From Nonomuraea indica (GTDB lineage: Bacteria > Actinomycetota > Actinomycetes > Streptosporangiales > Streptosporangiaceae), in the NCBI RefSeq assembly GCF_002850745.1, contig NZ_KZ559480.1, forward strand, positions 1 to 64,000: a stretch of DNA of 64,000 nucleotides, given 5' to 3'. This document shows, one piece after another, positions 51,560 through 58,811 of this stretch. Under the pieces are notes generated by a model. The model was not told the DNA's origin and ran no database searches. It saw only the letters and a list, made by a program, of their open reading frames with translations. Each line of letters begins with the position of its first letter. The first letter of the stretch is position 1. The position numbers were made by a program, and so were the translations under genes.

Positions 51560-52303
51560 ATGACGAACGCGGAACAGACCACGGTGTTGATCACCGGAGG
51601 CAACAAGGGGCTCGGCTTCGAGGCGGCCAGGCGGCTCGGGGAGCGGGGCTGGACGGTGTTCCTCGGCTCCCGCGACACGGGGCGAGGACGGGCAGCGGCC
51701 GGCAAGCTGGCCGACGGCGGCACGAAAGCGATCATGATCCCGCTGGACGTGACCTCGGACGAGTCGGTGACCGACGCCGTACGGCTCGTCCGCGAGCACA
51801 CCGATCGACTGGATGTGCTGATCAACAACGCCGGCACGCCGGGACGGGCCGTCCATCCTGCGCAGGTGACGGCCGAGGAGGTGCATTCCGTCTACGACAC
51901 CAACGTGTACGGACCGATCAGGGTCACGCACGCGTTCCTGCCCCTGCTGCAGGCAGCCGACCATCCGCGGGTGGTGATGGTCTCCAGCGCCGGCGGTTCC
52001 TTCGCGGTCGTGACCGATCCGGACCAGCCCGTCTCGAAGATGCCCGAACTCGCCTACACCTCGTCGAAGGCGGCGCTGAACATGATCACCGTCCGGTACG
52101 CCCAGGCACTCCCGAAGATCAAATTCAACCTCGCCACACCGGGAGAAGTCGTCAACCACGCCTTCGCCGCCACCGACATGAACCGGCACACCGGCCGGCT
52201 GACGGTCACCGAGGGCACCGACTCGATCGTGAGACTCGCGACGATCGACGCCGACGGACCGACCGGGATCTTCATCGATCGCCTCGGCCCCGTCGCCTGG
52301 TGA
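51560..52303 (+). CDS. Short-chain dehydrogenase/reductase
   Basis: A 247-residue classical SDR of the carbonyl-reductase type. The cofactor motif TGGNKGLG is at 12-19, NNAG is in LDVLINNAGTP, and the catalytic Tyr and Lys are in LAYTSSKAALN. The Gly-Asn-Lys in the first motif suggests NADPH preference. A GAGGA site precedes the ATG. The substrate is unknown. Confidence 0.87.
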   Translation: MTNAEQTTVLITGGNKGLGFEAARRLGERGWTVFLGSRDTGRGRAAAGKLADGGTKAIMIPLDVTSDESVTDAVRLVREHTDRLDVLINNAGTPGRAVHPAQVTAEEVHSVYDTNVYGPIRVTHAFLPLLQAADHPRVVMVSSAGGSFAVVTDPDQPVSKMPELAYTSSKAALNMITVRYAQALPKIKFNLATPGEVVNHAFAATDMNRHTGRLTVTEGTDSIVRLATIDADGPTGIFIDRLGPVAW

Positions 52304-52351
52304 CACGCAGGCGCGCCGCCCGGCCCGACACCGACCCGGCTGGGTGAGAGA

Positions 52352-52621
52352 TCAGGTGGGTATGGCGGGGGCGGAGGCAGCCGGGGCGGAGTGGACGGCG
52401 AGACGGTCGAGGGAGACGTCGAGCACGTCGGCCAGGGCGGCGATGGTGAAGAAGGCGGGCGTCGCGATGCGGCCGGTCTCGATCTTGCGGAGGGTCTCGG
52501 CGGACATGCCCGCGGCCGCGGCGACCTCGACGATGCTGCGCCCGCCCCGGGCCTCGCGCAGGAGCCGGCCGAGCTGCTCGCCGCGCAGGCGCTCTTCGAG
52601 GGTCAGCGGGGGTCGTACCAT
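52352..52621 (-). CDS. XRE-family helix-turn-helix regulator
   Basis: An 89-residue protein that is essentially one XRE domain (about 15-75: LGRLLREARGGRSIVEVAAAAGMSAETLRKIETGRIATPAFFTIAALADVL in pattern). It diverges from a methionine aminopeptidase gene across a 26-bp symmetric site, which it probably binds to control both genes. Confidence 0.88.
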   Translation of the reverse strand: MVRPPLTLEERLRGEQLGRLLREARGGRSIVEVAAAAGMSAETLRKIETGRIATPAFFTIAALADVLDVSLDRLAVHSAPAASAPAIPT

Positions 52622-52640
52622 GCGATCCAGTCTATAGCCA

Positions 52641-52666
52641 CGATAGAAATACCGGTATAGTTATCG
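52641..52666. promoter_or_regulatory. Composite palindrome between XRE and methionine aminopeptidase genes
   Basis: A perfect ATACCGGTAT core (52649-52658) is flanked at equal distance by CGATA (52641-52645) and TATCG (52662-52666), so the whole 26 bp share one centre. The core overlaps a TATAGT -10 box (52656-52661) for the aminopeptidase, which would give a leaderless start at 52669. Repressor binding here would block the promoter directly. Confidence 0.7.
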
Positions 52667-52668
52667 CC

Positions 52669-53436
52669 ATGGTCGAACTCAAGACACCCGGCGAAATCGA
52701 CGCCATGCGCGAAGCGGGCCGCATCGTCGCCCAAGCCCTGCACGCCGTCACCCAGCACGCCACCCCCGGCACCCGCCTCACCGAACTCGACGACATCGCC
52801 ACCACCGTCATCCACGAAGCCGGCGCCACCTCCGCATTCCTCCACTACCAGCCACCCTTCGCCCCCACCCCCTATCCCGCCGTCATCTGCACCTCCGTCA
52901 ACGACGCCGTCGTCCACGGCATCCCCAGCCACCACCGGCTACGCGACGGCGACCTGCTCAGCGTCGACTTCGGCGTCTCCTTCGACGGCTGGGCCGCAGA
53001 CTCCGCCGTCAGCCTCACCGTCGGCCACCCGAACCCCGCCGACACCGCCCTCATCGACACCACCCGAGCCGCCCTGCAAGCAGGCATCGCCGCCGCCGCC
53101 CCCGGCAACCGCCTGGGCGACATCGGCCACGCCATCGCCGCCACCGCCACCGCCGCCGGCTACGGCCTGCTCGACGACTTCGGCGGACACGGCATCGGCC
53201 GCCGCATGCACGAAGACCCCCACGTCGCCAACACCGGCCGCCCCGGCCGAGGCCTCATCCTCAGACCCGGCCTCACCCTGGCCATCGAGCCCATGTTCAT
53301 CGCCGGCGGCGACGGCCGCTACCGCACCGCCACAGACGGCTGGACCCTGCACAGCATCGACGGCAGCCGCGCCGCCCACGCCGAGCACACCATCGCCATC
53401 ACCGACGACGGCCCCCGCATCCTCACCCTCCCCTGA
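52669..53436 (+). CDS. map: Type I methionine aminopeptidase
   Basis: A 255-residue enzyme that removes the initiator methionine. The pita-bread metal site is intact: Asp100 (VDFG), Asp111 (AADS), His174 (GGHGIG), Glu207 (IEPM), Glu239 (AEHT), with His83 in VVHGIP. This is a stand-alone copy next to a dedicated XRE regulator, unlike the housekeeping map in the ribosomal-protein region, so it is probably a conditional second copy. No ribosome site is present. Confidence 0.92.
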   Translation: MVELKTPGEIDAMREAGRIVAQALHAVTQHATPGTRLTELDDIATTVIHEAGATSAFLHYQPPFAPTPYPAVICTSVNDAVVHGIPSHHRLRDGDLLSVDFGVSFDGWAADSAVSLTVGHPNPADTALIDTTRAALQAGIAAAAPGNRLGDIGHAIAATATAAGYGLLDDFGGHGIGRRMHEDPHVANTGRPGRGLILRPGLTLAIEPMFIAGGDGRYRTATDGWTLHSIDGSRAAHAEHTIAITDDGPRILTLP

Positions 53437-53518
53437 CCCCACCCAGAGGCCTGACCCACCCCTGAACCCGCCCCAGCAAGGGAGCAGATCACCCGGCCAT
53501 GCAAGGCCAGCCGAGGAG

Positions 53519-54490
53519 TCAACGCTCCTCCAGACAGATCATGAGATGCGTGACAAGCTGATCAGGCGGAGTGACAGCCGGATTCGACACATACACCTCG
53601 CGGATCGGCCCACGCGGCTCGTGACGTCGCTCGGCACACCACGCCAGCACCGCGTGCGCGGTCAGGGAGATCTGGTCGTACGGGCCGACATGCGTCGCCG
53701 ACGCGAACACGCCACCCGGCAGCACCTCGACCGACGCACCCCCGGGCACCGCACCCACCAGGCCCGGGGCGAGCACCAGCGCGACCGCCAACTCCATCGG
53801 GTCGTCCAGGTCAGCGGGAAACAACCCCACGAGCTGCACCGGCGAACCCTGACCAGGCGCGGCAACCCAGGCCTTCGCCCCACCGGCCGCCCCGTCCGCG
53901 GCCCCACCATCACCGCCGCCATGACCGCCGCCGCCCGCACCGCCCGCCGGCCCGCCCACAGCCCCGGCCGACCCAGCGGACGGCCCAGCGGACGACCCGC
54001 CGGGCCGCGCGGCGAGCCCGTCGCCGCCCCCGAACGCCAGAGCCGTCAACCGGGCCACCCCCGCCGAGGTCGCCCGGCCGAGGTCGGCGGGACCAGCCGC
54101 CCGCTCCCGCACCACGAGCACCCGGCGCGCCGGCTCCGTCACCAGCCGCACCGCCGCCGACGGGAGCCCCTGCGACATCACCCACTCCAGCGACGCCAGC
54201 GTGCGGCGTCTCCTGGCCAGCTCGGCCTCCAGATCGTCACGCACCGACGCGAGCGCACCCGCCGAACCCGACAACACCTCACCGACCACGGCCAGCGGCA
54301 CGTCGAGCGAACGCAGCAACCCGATCGACAACGCGGCCCGGGCCTGGGAAGGCCGGTAGTAGCGATAGCCCGTATCGGCGTCCACGTGGGCCGGCACCAG
54401 CAACCCCAGCTCGTCGTAGTGCCGCAACTGCTTGACGCTCAACCGGCTCAGACGCGCGAACTGCCCGATCGGCAGCAGATCTTCCTCCAC
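53519..54490 (-). CDS. MerR-family regulator with GyrI-like effector domain and glycine-rich insert
   Basis: A 323-residue BmrR-like regulator. The MerR helix-turn-helix is at 6-75 (LPIGQFARLSRLSVKQLRHYDELGLL), with a coiled dimer helix to about 120 and a C-terminal GyrI/AraC-effector-like domain (about 215-320, VGPYDQISLTAHAVLAW). Between them, about 165-215, is a Gly/Ala/Ser-rich insert that is unusual for the family. GTG start at 54490 is fixed by the promoter geometry. Confidence 0.85.
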   Translation of the reverse strand: MEEDLLPIGQFARLSRLSVKQLRHYDELGLLVPAHVDADTGYRYYRPSQARAALSIGLLRSLDVPLAVVGEVLSGSAGALASVRDDLEAELARRRRTLASLEWVMSQGLPSAAVRLVTEPARRVLVVRERAAGPADLGRATSAGVARLTALAFGGGDGLAARPGGSSAGPSAGSAGAVGGPAGGAGGGGHGGGDGGAADGAAGGAKAWVAAPGQGSPVQLVGLFPADLDDPMELAVALVLAPGLVGAVPGGASVEVLPGGVFASATHVGPYDQISLTAHAVLAWCAERRHEPRGPIREVYVSNPAVTPPDQLVTHLMICLEER

Positions 54491-54496
54491 GCGTCC

Positions 54497-54527
54497 AGCA
54501 TGGGGTCTCCCCCCAGGGGAAAGTCCA
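54497..54527 (-). promoter_or_regulatory. MerR-type promoter of the leftward merR gene
   Basis: On the minus strand TGGACT (54527-54522) and CATGCT (54502-54497) are separated by 19 bases, the stretched spacer of MerR-controlled promoters. The spacer holds the dyad TCCCC/GGGGA (54508-54512/54516-54520). The predicted start of transcription falls on the GTG at 54490, so the mRNA appears leaderless. Confidence 0.6.
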
Positions 54528-54531
54528 GCCG

Positions 54532-54562
54532 TTGACCCTCACGCGACGTGAGGGTGCACGCT
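54532..54562 (+). promoter_or_regulatory. MerR-type promoter of the rightward merR gene
   Basis: TTGACC (54532-54537) and CACGCT (54557-54562) are 19 bases apart. The spacer contains a perfect 9-bp inverted repeat, ACCCTCACG (54535-54543) and CGTGAGGGT (54547-54555). Transcription would start at about 54569, the ATG itself. This is the classical MerR activator arrangement. Confidence 0.7.
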
Positions 54563-54568
54563 GATGGG

Positions 54569-55324
54569 ATGAGCTTCTCCGTGGGACAGGTGTCCCGCCT
54601 GGCCGGCGTCACCGTCCGCACCCTGCACCACTACGACGAGATCGGCCTGCTCACCCCCAGCGAGCGCACCCGTGCCGGCTACCGCCGCTACACCGACGAC
54701 GACCTGCTGCGGCTGCAGCAGGTGCTGCTCTACCGCGAGCTCGGCTTCCCGCTGGAGGAGATCGCCGTCATCCTCGACGAGCCGCACAGCGACGAGCTGA
54801 CCCACCTGCGCCGCCAGCACGAACTGCTCCGCATCAAGTCCGAACGGATCCGCGAGATGATCGCCGCCGTCGAACGCGCCATGGAGGCCCGCGCCATGAA
54901 CATCAGGCTGACCCCCGAAGAACGCTTCGAGGTGTTCGGCGACTTCCGCCCCGAGGACCACGACGCCGAGGTCGAACGCCGCTGGGGCGACACCCGGCAG
55001 TACGCCGAGAGCCGTCGCCGCGTCGCCTCCTACACCAAGGCCGACTGGCTCCATCTGAAGGCCGAAGCGGCGACGATCACGGAAGATCTGGCGGCGGCGT
55101 TCAAGGCGGGCCTGCCGGCCGACGGACAGCAGGCGATGGACCTGGCCGAGCGGCACCGCGGCCACATCAGCCGCTGGTTCTACGAGTGCTCGTACGAGAT
55201 CCACCAGTGCCTGGGCGAGCTGTACGTGACCGACCCCCGGTTCACCGCCACCTTCGACGCGATCGTCCCGGGGCTGGCGGACTACCTCCGGCTGGCGATC
55301 CACGCCAACGCCACCGGTCGATGA
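54569..55324 (+). CDS. MerR-family regulator with TipAS antibiotic-recognition domain
   Basis: A 251-residue TipA-like activator. Residues 3-72 are the MerR domain (SVGQVSRLAGVTVRTLHHYDEIGLL), followed by the coiled helix (to about 110) and a C-terminal TipAS domain (about 125-250, including FGDF, YTKADW and HISRWFYECSYEIHQCLGELYVTDPRF). TipAS domains bind thiopeptides and other drugs. No cysteine corresponding clearly to the thiostrepton-reactive one can be assigned. It shares a 78-base divergent gap with the other merR gene. Confidence 0.9.
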   Translation: MSFSVGQVSRLAGVTVRTLHHYDEIGLLTPSERTRAGYRRYTDDDLLRLQQVLLYRELGFPLEEIAVILDEPHSDELTHLRRQHELLRIKSERIREMIAAVERAMEARAMNIRLTPEERFEVFGDFRPEDHDAEVERRWGDTRQYAESRRRVASYTKADWLHLKAEAATITEDLAAAFKAGLPADGQQAMDLAERHRGHISRWFYECSYEIHQCLGELYVTDPRFTATFDAIVPGLADYLRLAIHANATGR

Positions 55325-55372
55325 AGGGGGTTTGCAGGTTGCGGAAATGGGTTTTCACCCGACCCGACGCCT

Positions 55373-56248
55373 TTACATTGTAGATTTCAAGAAGGCGGTC
55401 AATGCGTCCGTCACCTCCGACGGGCGCTCCAGCGGCGCCAGGTGCCCGGTGTCCGGCAGGTCCAGGCGGCGGGCCCCGGGGATGCCCTGGGCCAGCAGGC
55501 CCGAGACCGCCTGGATGCCCGCGACGTCCGACAGCCCGTTGACCACCAGGGTCGGCGCCTGGATCTCCCGCAGGCGCCCCGCCGCCGGCGGGTCGAGGAG
55601 GCGTTCGGTGGTGCGCGGGCCCGTCCACATGCGGTGGAACACCAGCCGGCACATCTCCACCGCCGCCTCCCACACCTCGTCGGTCAGATCGGCGCGGCCC
55701 CGGTCGGGGCCCGCCACCTGCCACAGGGTGTGCGCGCGGGCCATGGCCAGCACGTCGGCCGGATCGACGTGCTCAGCGGAGCCGGCGCGGTAGCGGGCCA
55801 GCCGGTCGGCCGGTACGGAGCTGTGGACGCGCTCACGCGCCTGGGCCAGCATGTCCTCGGGCCACCGGTGCCCCGAAAGGCCCGAGCAGATCAGCGCGAG
55901 GCCGGCCACCCGGTGCGGGGCGGCCAGCGCCGCCTCGACGGCGTAGGCGCCGCCCATGGAACAGCCCACCAGCACCGCCCGGCGCACCTCCAGGGCGTCG
56001 AGCACGGCCAGCAGGTCCTCGTGGTGACACACCTCCGGCCCCGGGTCGCGCGACTCGCCGTGGCCGCGCCAGTCGTAGCGGATCACCCGGTGCCCGGCGG
56101 ACAGGGCCCGGAACTGGTGCTCCCACATGCGCCGGTCGGCCACGCCGGCGTGCACGAGCACCACGGCCGGCCGATCGGCGAGGCCGGCCGCCCGCGCCAT
56201 GGGGCCGGCCTCGTCGTAGGCGATCCCACAGGACTCGATCATCGTCAT
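55373..56248 (-). CDS. Alpha/beta hydrolase (enol-lactonase/esterase type)
   Basis: A 291-residue alpha/beta hydrolase with a Ser nucleophile, Ser97 in LVGCSMGGAYA, an acid in NGLSDVAG and His in PDTGHLAPLE. It resembles 3-oxoadipate enol-lactonases and general esterases; no other aromatic-degradation gene is nearby, so the substrate is open. It converges on the TipA-like gene with a 48-base AT-rich gap. Confidence 0.82.
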   Translation of the reverse strand: MTMIESCGIAYDEAGPMARAAGLADRPAVVLVHAGVADRRMWEHQFRALSAGHRVIRYDWRGHGESRDPGPEVCHHEDLLAVLDALEVRRAVLVGCSMGGAYAVEAALAAPHRVAGLALICSGLSGHRWPEDMLAQARERVHSSVPADRLARYRAGSAEHVDPADVLAMARAHTLWQVAGPDRGRADLTDEVWEAAVEMCRLVFHRMWTGPRTTERLLDPPAAGRLREIQAPTLVVNGLSDVAGIQAVSGLLAQGIPGARRLDLPDTGHLAPLERPSEVTDALTAFLKSTM

Positions 56249-56993
56249 GGCCCGACCGTACGGGCGGGCCGGGCCGGGCGCGCAGCCGGTTCGCGGTCGG
56301 CATATCCGCCTCCCGCCCCTTTTCGCGGACGGCGGATCACGCCCCGGCCGGACATCCGCGGATCGCGCCCCGGCATCGGCGGCTCCGGCGGCCGGAGAGG
56401 CCCGGACCCTCTCACGCAGCGTGACGGGCGGGCCGGGGCACGGCGGGTGGGCACGACAGTGGGCACGACAGTGGGCACGACAGTGGGCACGACAGTGGGC
56501 ACGACAGTGGGCACGACAGTGGGCACGACAGTGGGCGCGGCGGAGGGGCGCGGCGGAGGGGCATGACGGCGATCTCGCCGCGCGAGACGACGGGGGAACA
56601 CGGTCACCTGGGCAAAGACCCCTCGCGGCGACACGGCGCCGAAGGGTCTCTCCCCCGCCGGGAACGCCCTGTCAGGTATGCCGCGAACGATCGTCGGTTG
56701 TGTGCGGATCCTGTGACACTGCCGCTCGCGTCAAGCTCCGCCCCACCCGGCATGACCGCGGATTCCCGCTGGTCAGAGCCACCACGAAGATCATGCGCAA
56801 CCTAAATGATCTACCGCGTGGTGATCTTACTGTTATGTCGTGTGTATTGCTGACTCTTGCGATTTGCCGGATATTCTGCGGCGTGGTCGTCGACTCACGT
56901 CAAGTGTTCTTCAGCACGTAAGACGGCCTTTACGTTGCGGGGGCACCTCATCCGACCGGCACAACACGCCCCCGTCAACGCGAACGGAGGGTA
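56249..56993. other. Long intergenic region upstream of the ABC importer operon
   Basis: A 745-base region without a supported gene. It contains the 12-bp minisatellite (56447-56536), a possible hairpin with AGACCC (56616-56621) and GGGTCT (56644-56649), and, from 56790, an unusually AT-rich 150 bases that must hold the importer promoter (for example GGATATTCTGCG near 56870). GGAGGG lies before the first gene. Confidence 0.5.
56447..56536 (+). repeat. Minisatellite: seven and a half copies of a 12-bp unit
   Basis: The unit GTGGGCACGACA is repeated seven times without a change from 56447 to 56530, then breaks off as GTGGGC. Twelve bases are a whole number of codons, so all frames stay open through it, which makes misleading reading frames. 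No gene is supported here, and copy number is likely to vary between strains. Confidence 0.92.
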
Positions 56994-57971
56994 ATGGGCA
57001 AGTACCTGCTACGCAGGTTGGCGATCAACGTGGTCCTGGTCGCCATCGCAGCAAGCCTGGCTTACCTGCTCGCCGCGACCACCATGAATCCGAGGGCCGC
57101 CTACGAGGGCCGCCAGCCCCCGGTCGCCGAGCACGTCATCGACGCCACACTGGACGCCTACAACCTCAACGACAAGACGCCCGTCCTCGAGCGGTACGCC
57201 ACGTGGGTCTCGGGCGTCGTCACCGGGGACTTCGGCAAGACCTGGAACGGCGGCTCGGTCAACGACGAGATGGGCCGGCGCATCTGGGTCAGCCTGCGAC
57301 TGCTGCTCATCGGCACGGTGCTGGGCTTCGTCATCGGGGTCGCGCTGGGCGCGCTGTCGGCGATCAGGCAGTACAGGTTCACCGACCGGTTCGTCGGGGT
57401 CAGCTCGTTCGCCATCATGGCGATCCCGGTGTTCCTGATGGCCACCCTGCTCGCGATCGCGACGTACAACGTCAACCGCGGCCTGGGATTCACGCTGATC
57501 GAGTACACCGGCGAGTACAACCCGCGCCTCAGCGGCTGGGACCAGTTGCTCAACCGGGTCAACCACCTGATCCTGCCGACCATCTCGCTCACCCTCGGCT
57601 CGGTCGCGTTCTACAGCCGCATCCAGCGCAACATGATGCTCGACGTGCTGGGCCAGGACTTCGTCCGCACCGCGATGGCCAAGGGCCTGCGGCGCAGGAC
57701 CGCCCTGACCAAGCACGCGCTGCGCACGGCGCTGATCCCCTCGGCCACCTACTTCGCCTTCGCGTTCGGGACGATGTTCACCGGAGCCATCTTCACCGAG
57801 AAGATCTTCGCCTGGCACGGCATGGGCGCCTGGCTGGTCGACTCGATCCACCAGAACGACGTCAACTCCGTCGCGGCGGTGACCTTCTTCACCGCCATCT
57901 GCGTCCTGACCGCCGCCTTCCTGTCCGACGTGCTGGTGGCGGCCCTCGATCCTCGTGTGCGGGTGAGCTAG
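56994..57971 (+). CDS. Oligopeptide/dipeptide-type ABC importer permease (DppB-like)
   Basis: A 325-residue inner-membrane permease of the DppB/OppB type. The first helix lies at 8-30, a periplasmic domain follows, and the EAA coupling loop is at about 225 (GQDFVRTAMAKGLRRRTALTKHALRTALIP). It pairs with the next permease. ATG with GGAGGGTA upstream. Its stop directly precedes the next ATG. Confidence 0.92.
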   Translation: MGKYLLRRLAINVVLVAIAASLAYLLAATTMNPRAAYEGRQPPVAEHVIDATLDAYNLNDKTPVLERYATWVSGVVTGDFGKTWNGGSVNDEMGRRIWVSLRLLLIGTVLGFVIGVALGALSAIRQYRFTDRFVGVSSFAIMAIPVFLMATLLAIATYNVNRGLGFTLIEYTGEYNPRLSGWDQLLNRVNHLILPTISLTLGSVAFYSRIQRNMMLDVLGQDFVRTAMAKGLRRRTALTKHALRTALIPSATYFAFAFGTMFTGAIFTEKIFAWHGMGAWLVDSIHQNDVNSVAAVTFFTAICVLTAAFLSDVLVAALDPRVRVS

Positions 57972-58811
57972 ATGCGCTCCAAAGTCGTCATCGGACGCCT
58001 GTTCCGCAACAGGCAGGCCCGCTATGGCTCCATCGCCCTGATCCTGCTGGTGGCCCTGGCCTACATCGGCCCCTTCCTCGGCTCCTACGACTGGACCGAC
58101 AAGGACTTCCTGGCCTTCCTGTCGCCGCCGTCGGCCGACCACTGGTGGGGCACCACCACCATCGGCCAGGACATGTACGCCGTCACCCTGCGCGGCATGC
58201 AGAAGTCCATCATCATCGGCCTGCTCGTGGCGCTGATCTCCACCGGCCTCGCGGCCGTGGTGGGCGCGTTCGCCGGATACTTCGGCGGCTGGGTCGACAA
58301 GTTCCTCATGTGGGGCGTCGACCTGCTGCTCGTGCTGCCCAGCTTCCTCATCATCGCGATCATCTCGCCCCGGCTGCGCGGCGCCACCTGGCTGTGGTTC
58401 GTGGTGCTGCTCGCCGCGTTCGCCTGGATGATCACCTCGCGGGTCGTGCGCAGCATGACGCTGTCGCTGCGCGAGCGGGAGTACGTGCTGGCCGCCGTCT
58501 ACATGGGCATCCCCCGCTGGAAGATCATCTTCCGGCACATCGTGCCCAACCTGTCGTCCCTGCTGATCATCGACGCGACGCTGAACGTCAGCGCCGCCGT
58601 CATCGGCGAGGCCGCGCTGTCGTTCTTCGGCTTCGGCATCCAGCCGCCCGACGTCTCCCTCGGCACCCTCATCGCCGAGGGCTCACGCAACGCCACCGGC
58701 TACCCGTGGCTGTTCGCCTTCCCCGCCGGGCTGCTCGTGCTGCTGGTGCTCAGCATCAACCTCATCGGCGACGGCCTGCGCGACGCCCTCGACCCGGGGA
58801 GCAACTCATGA
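57972..58811 (+). CDS. Oligopeptide/dipeptide-type ABC importer permease (DppC-like)
   Basis: A 279-residue permease of the DppC/OppC type. The N-terminal OppC helix (about 15-35) is followed by DHWWGTTTIGQDMYAVTLRGMQKSI, the coupling loop REREYVLAAVYMGIPRWKIIFRHIVPN, and GEAALSFFGFGIQPPDVSLG near the end. It starts immediately after DppB and overlaps the ATPase gene by ATGA. Confidence 0.93.
   Translation: MRSKVVIGRLFRNRQARYGSIALILLVALAYIGPFLGSYDWTDKDFLAFLSPPSADHWWGTTTIGQDMYAVTLRGMQKSIIIGLLVALISTGLAAVVGAFAGYFGGWVDKFLMWGVDLLLVLPSFLIIAIISPRLRGATWLWFVVLLAAFAWMITSRVVRSMTLSLREREYVLAAVYMGIPRWKIIFRHIVPNLSSLLIIDATLNVSAAVIGEAALSFFGFGIQPPDVSLGTLIAEGSRNATGYPWLFAFPAGLLVLLVLSINLIGDGLRDALDPGSNS

Noticed and set aside
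56447..56536. CRISPR array
   Set aside because: The 12-bp units are directly adjacent with no spacers, and there are no cas genes; it is a minisatellite.
56840..58807. Open frame upstream of and in frame with the fused ATPase
   Set aside because: It overlaps both permease genes in another frame and its translation is Arg/His-rich; the ATPase clearly begins at 58808 with an ATGA overlap.
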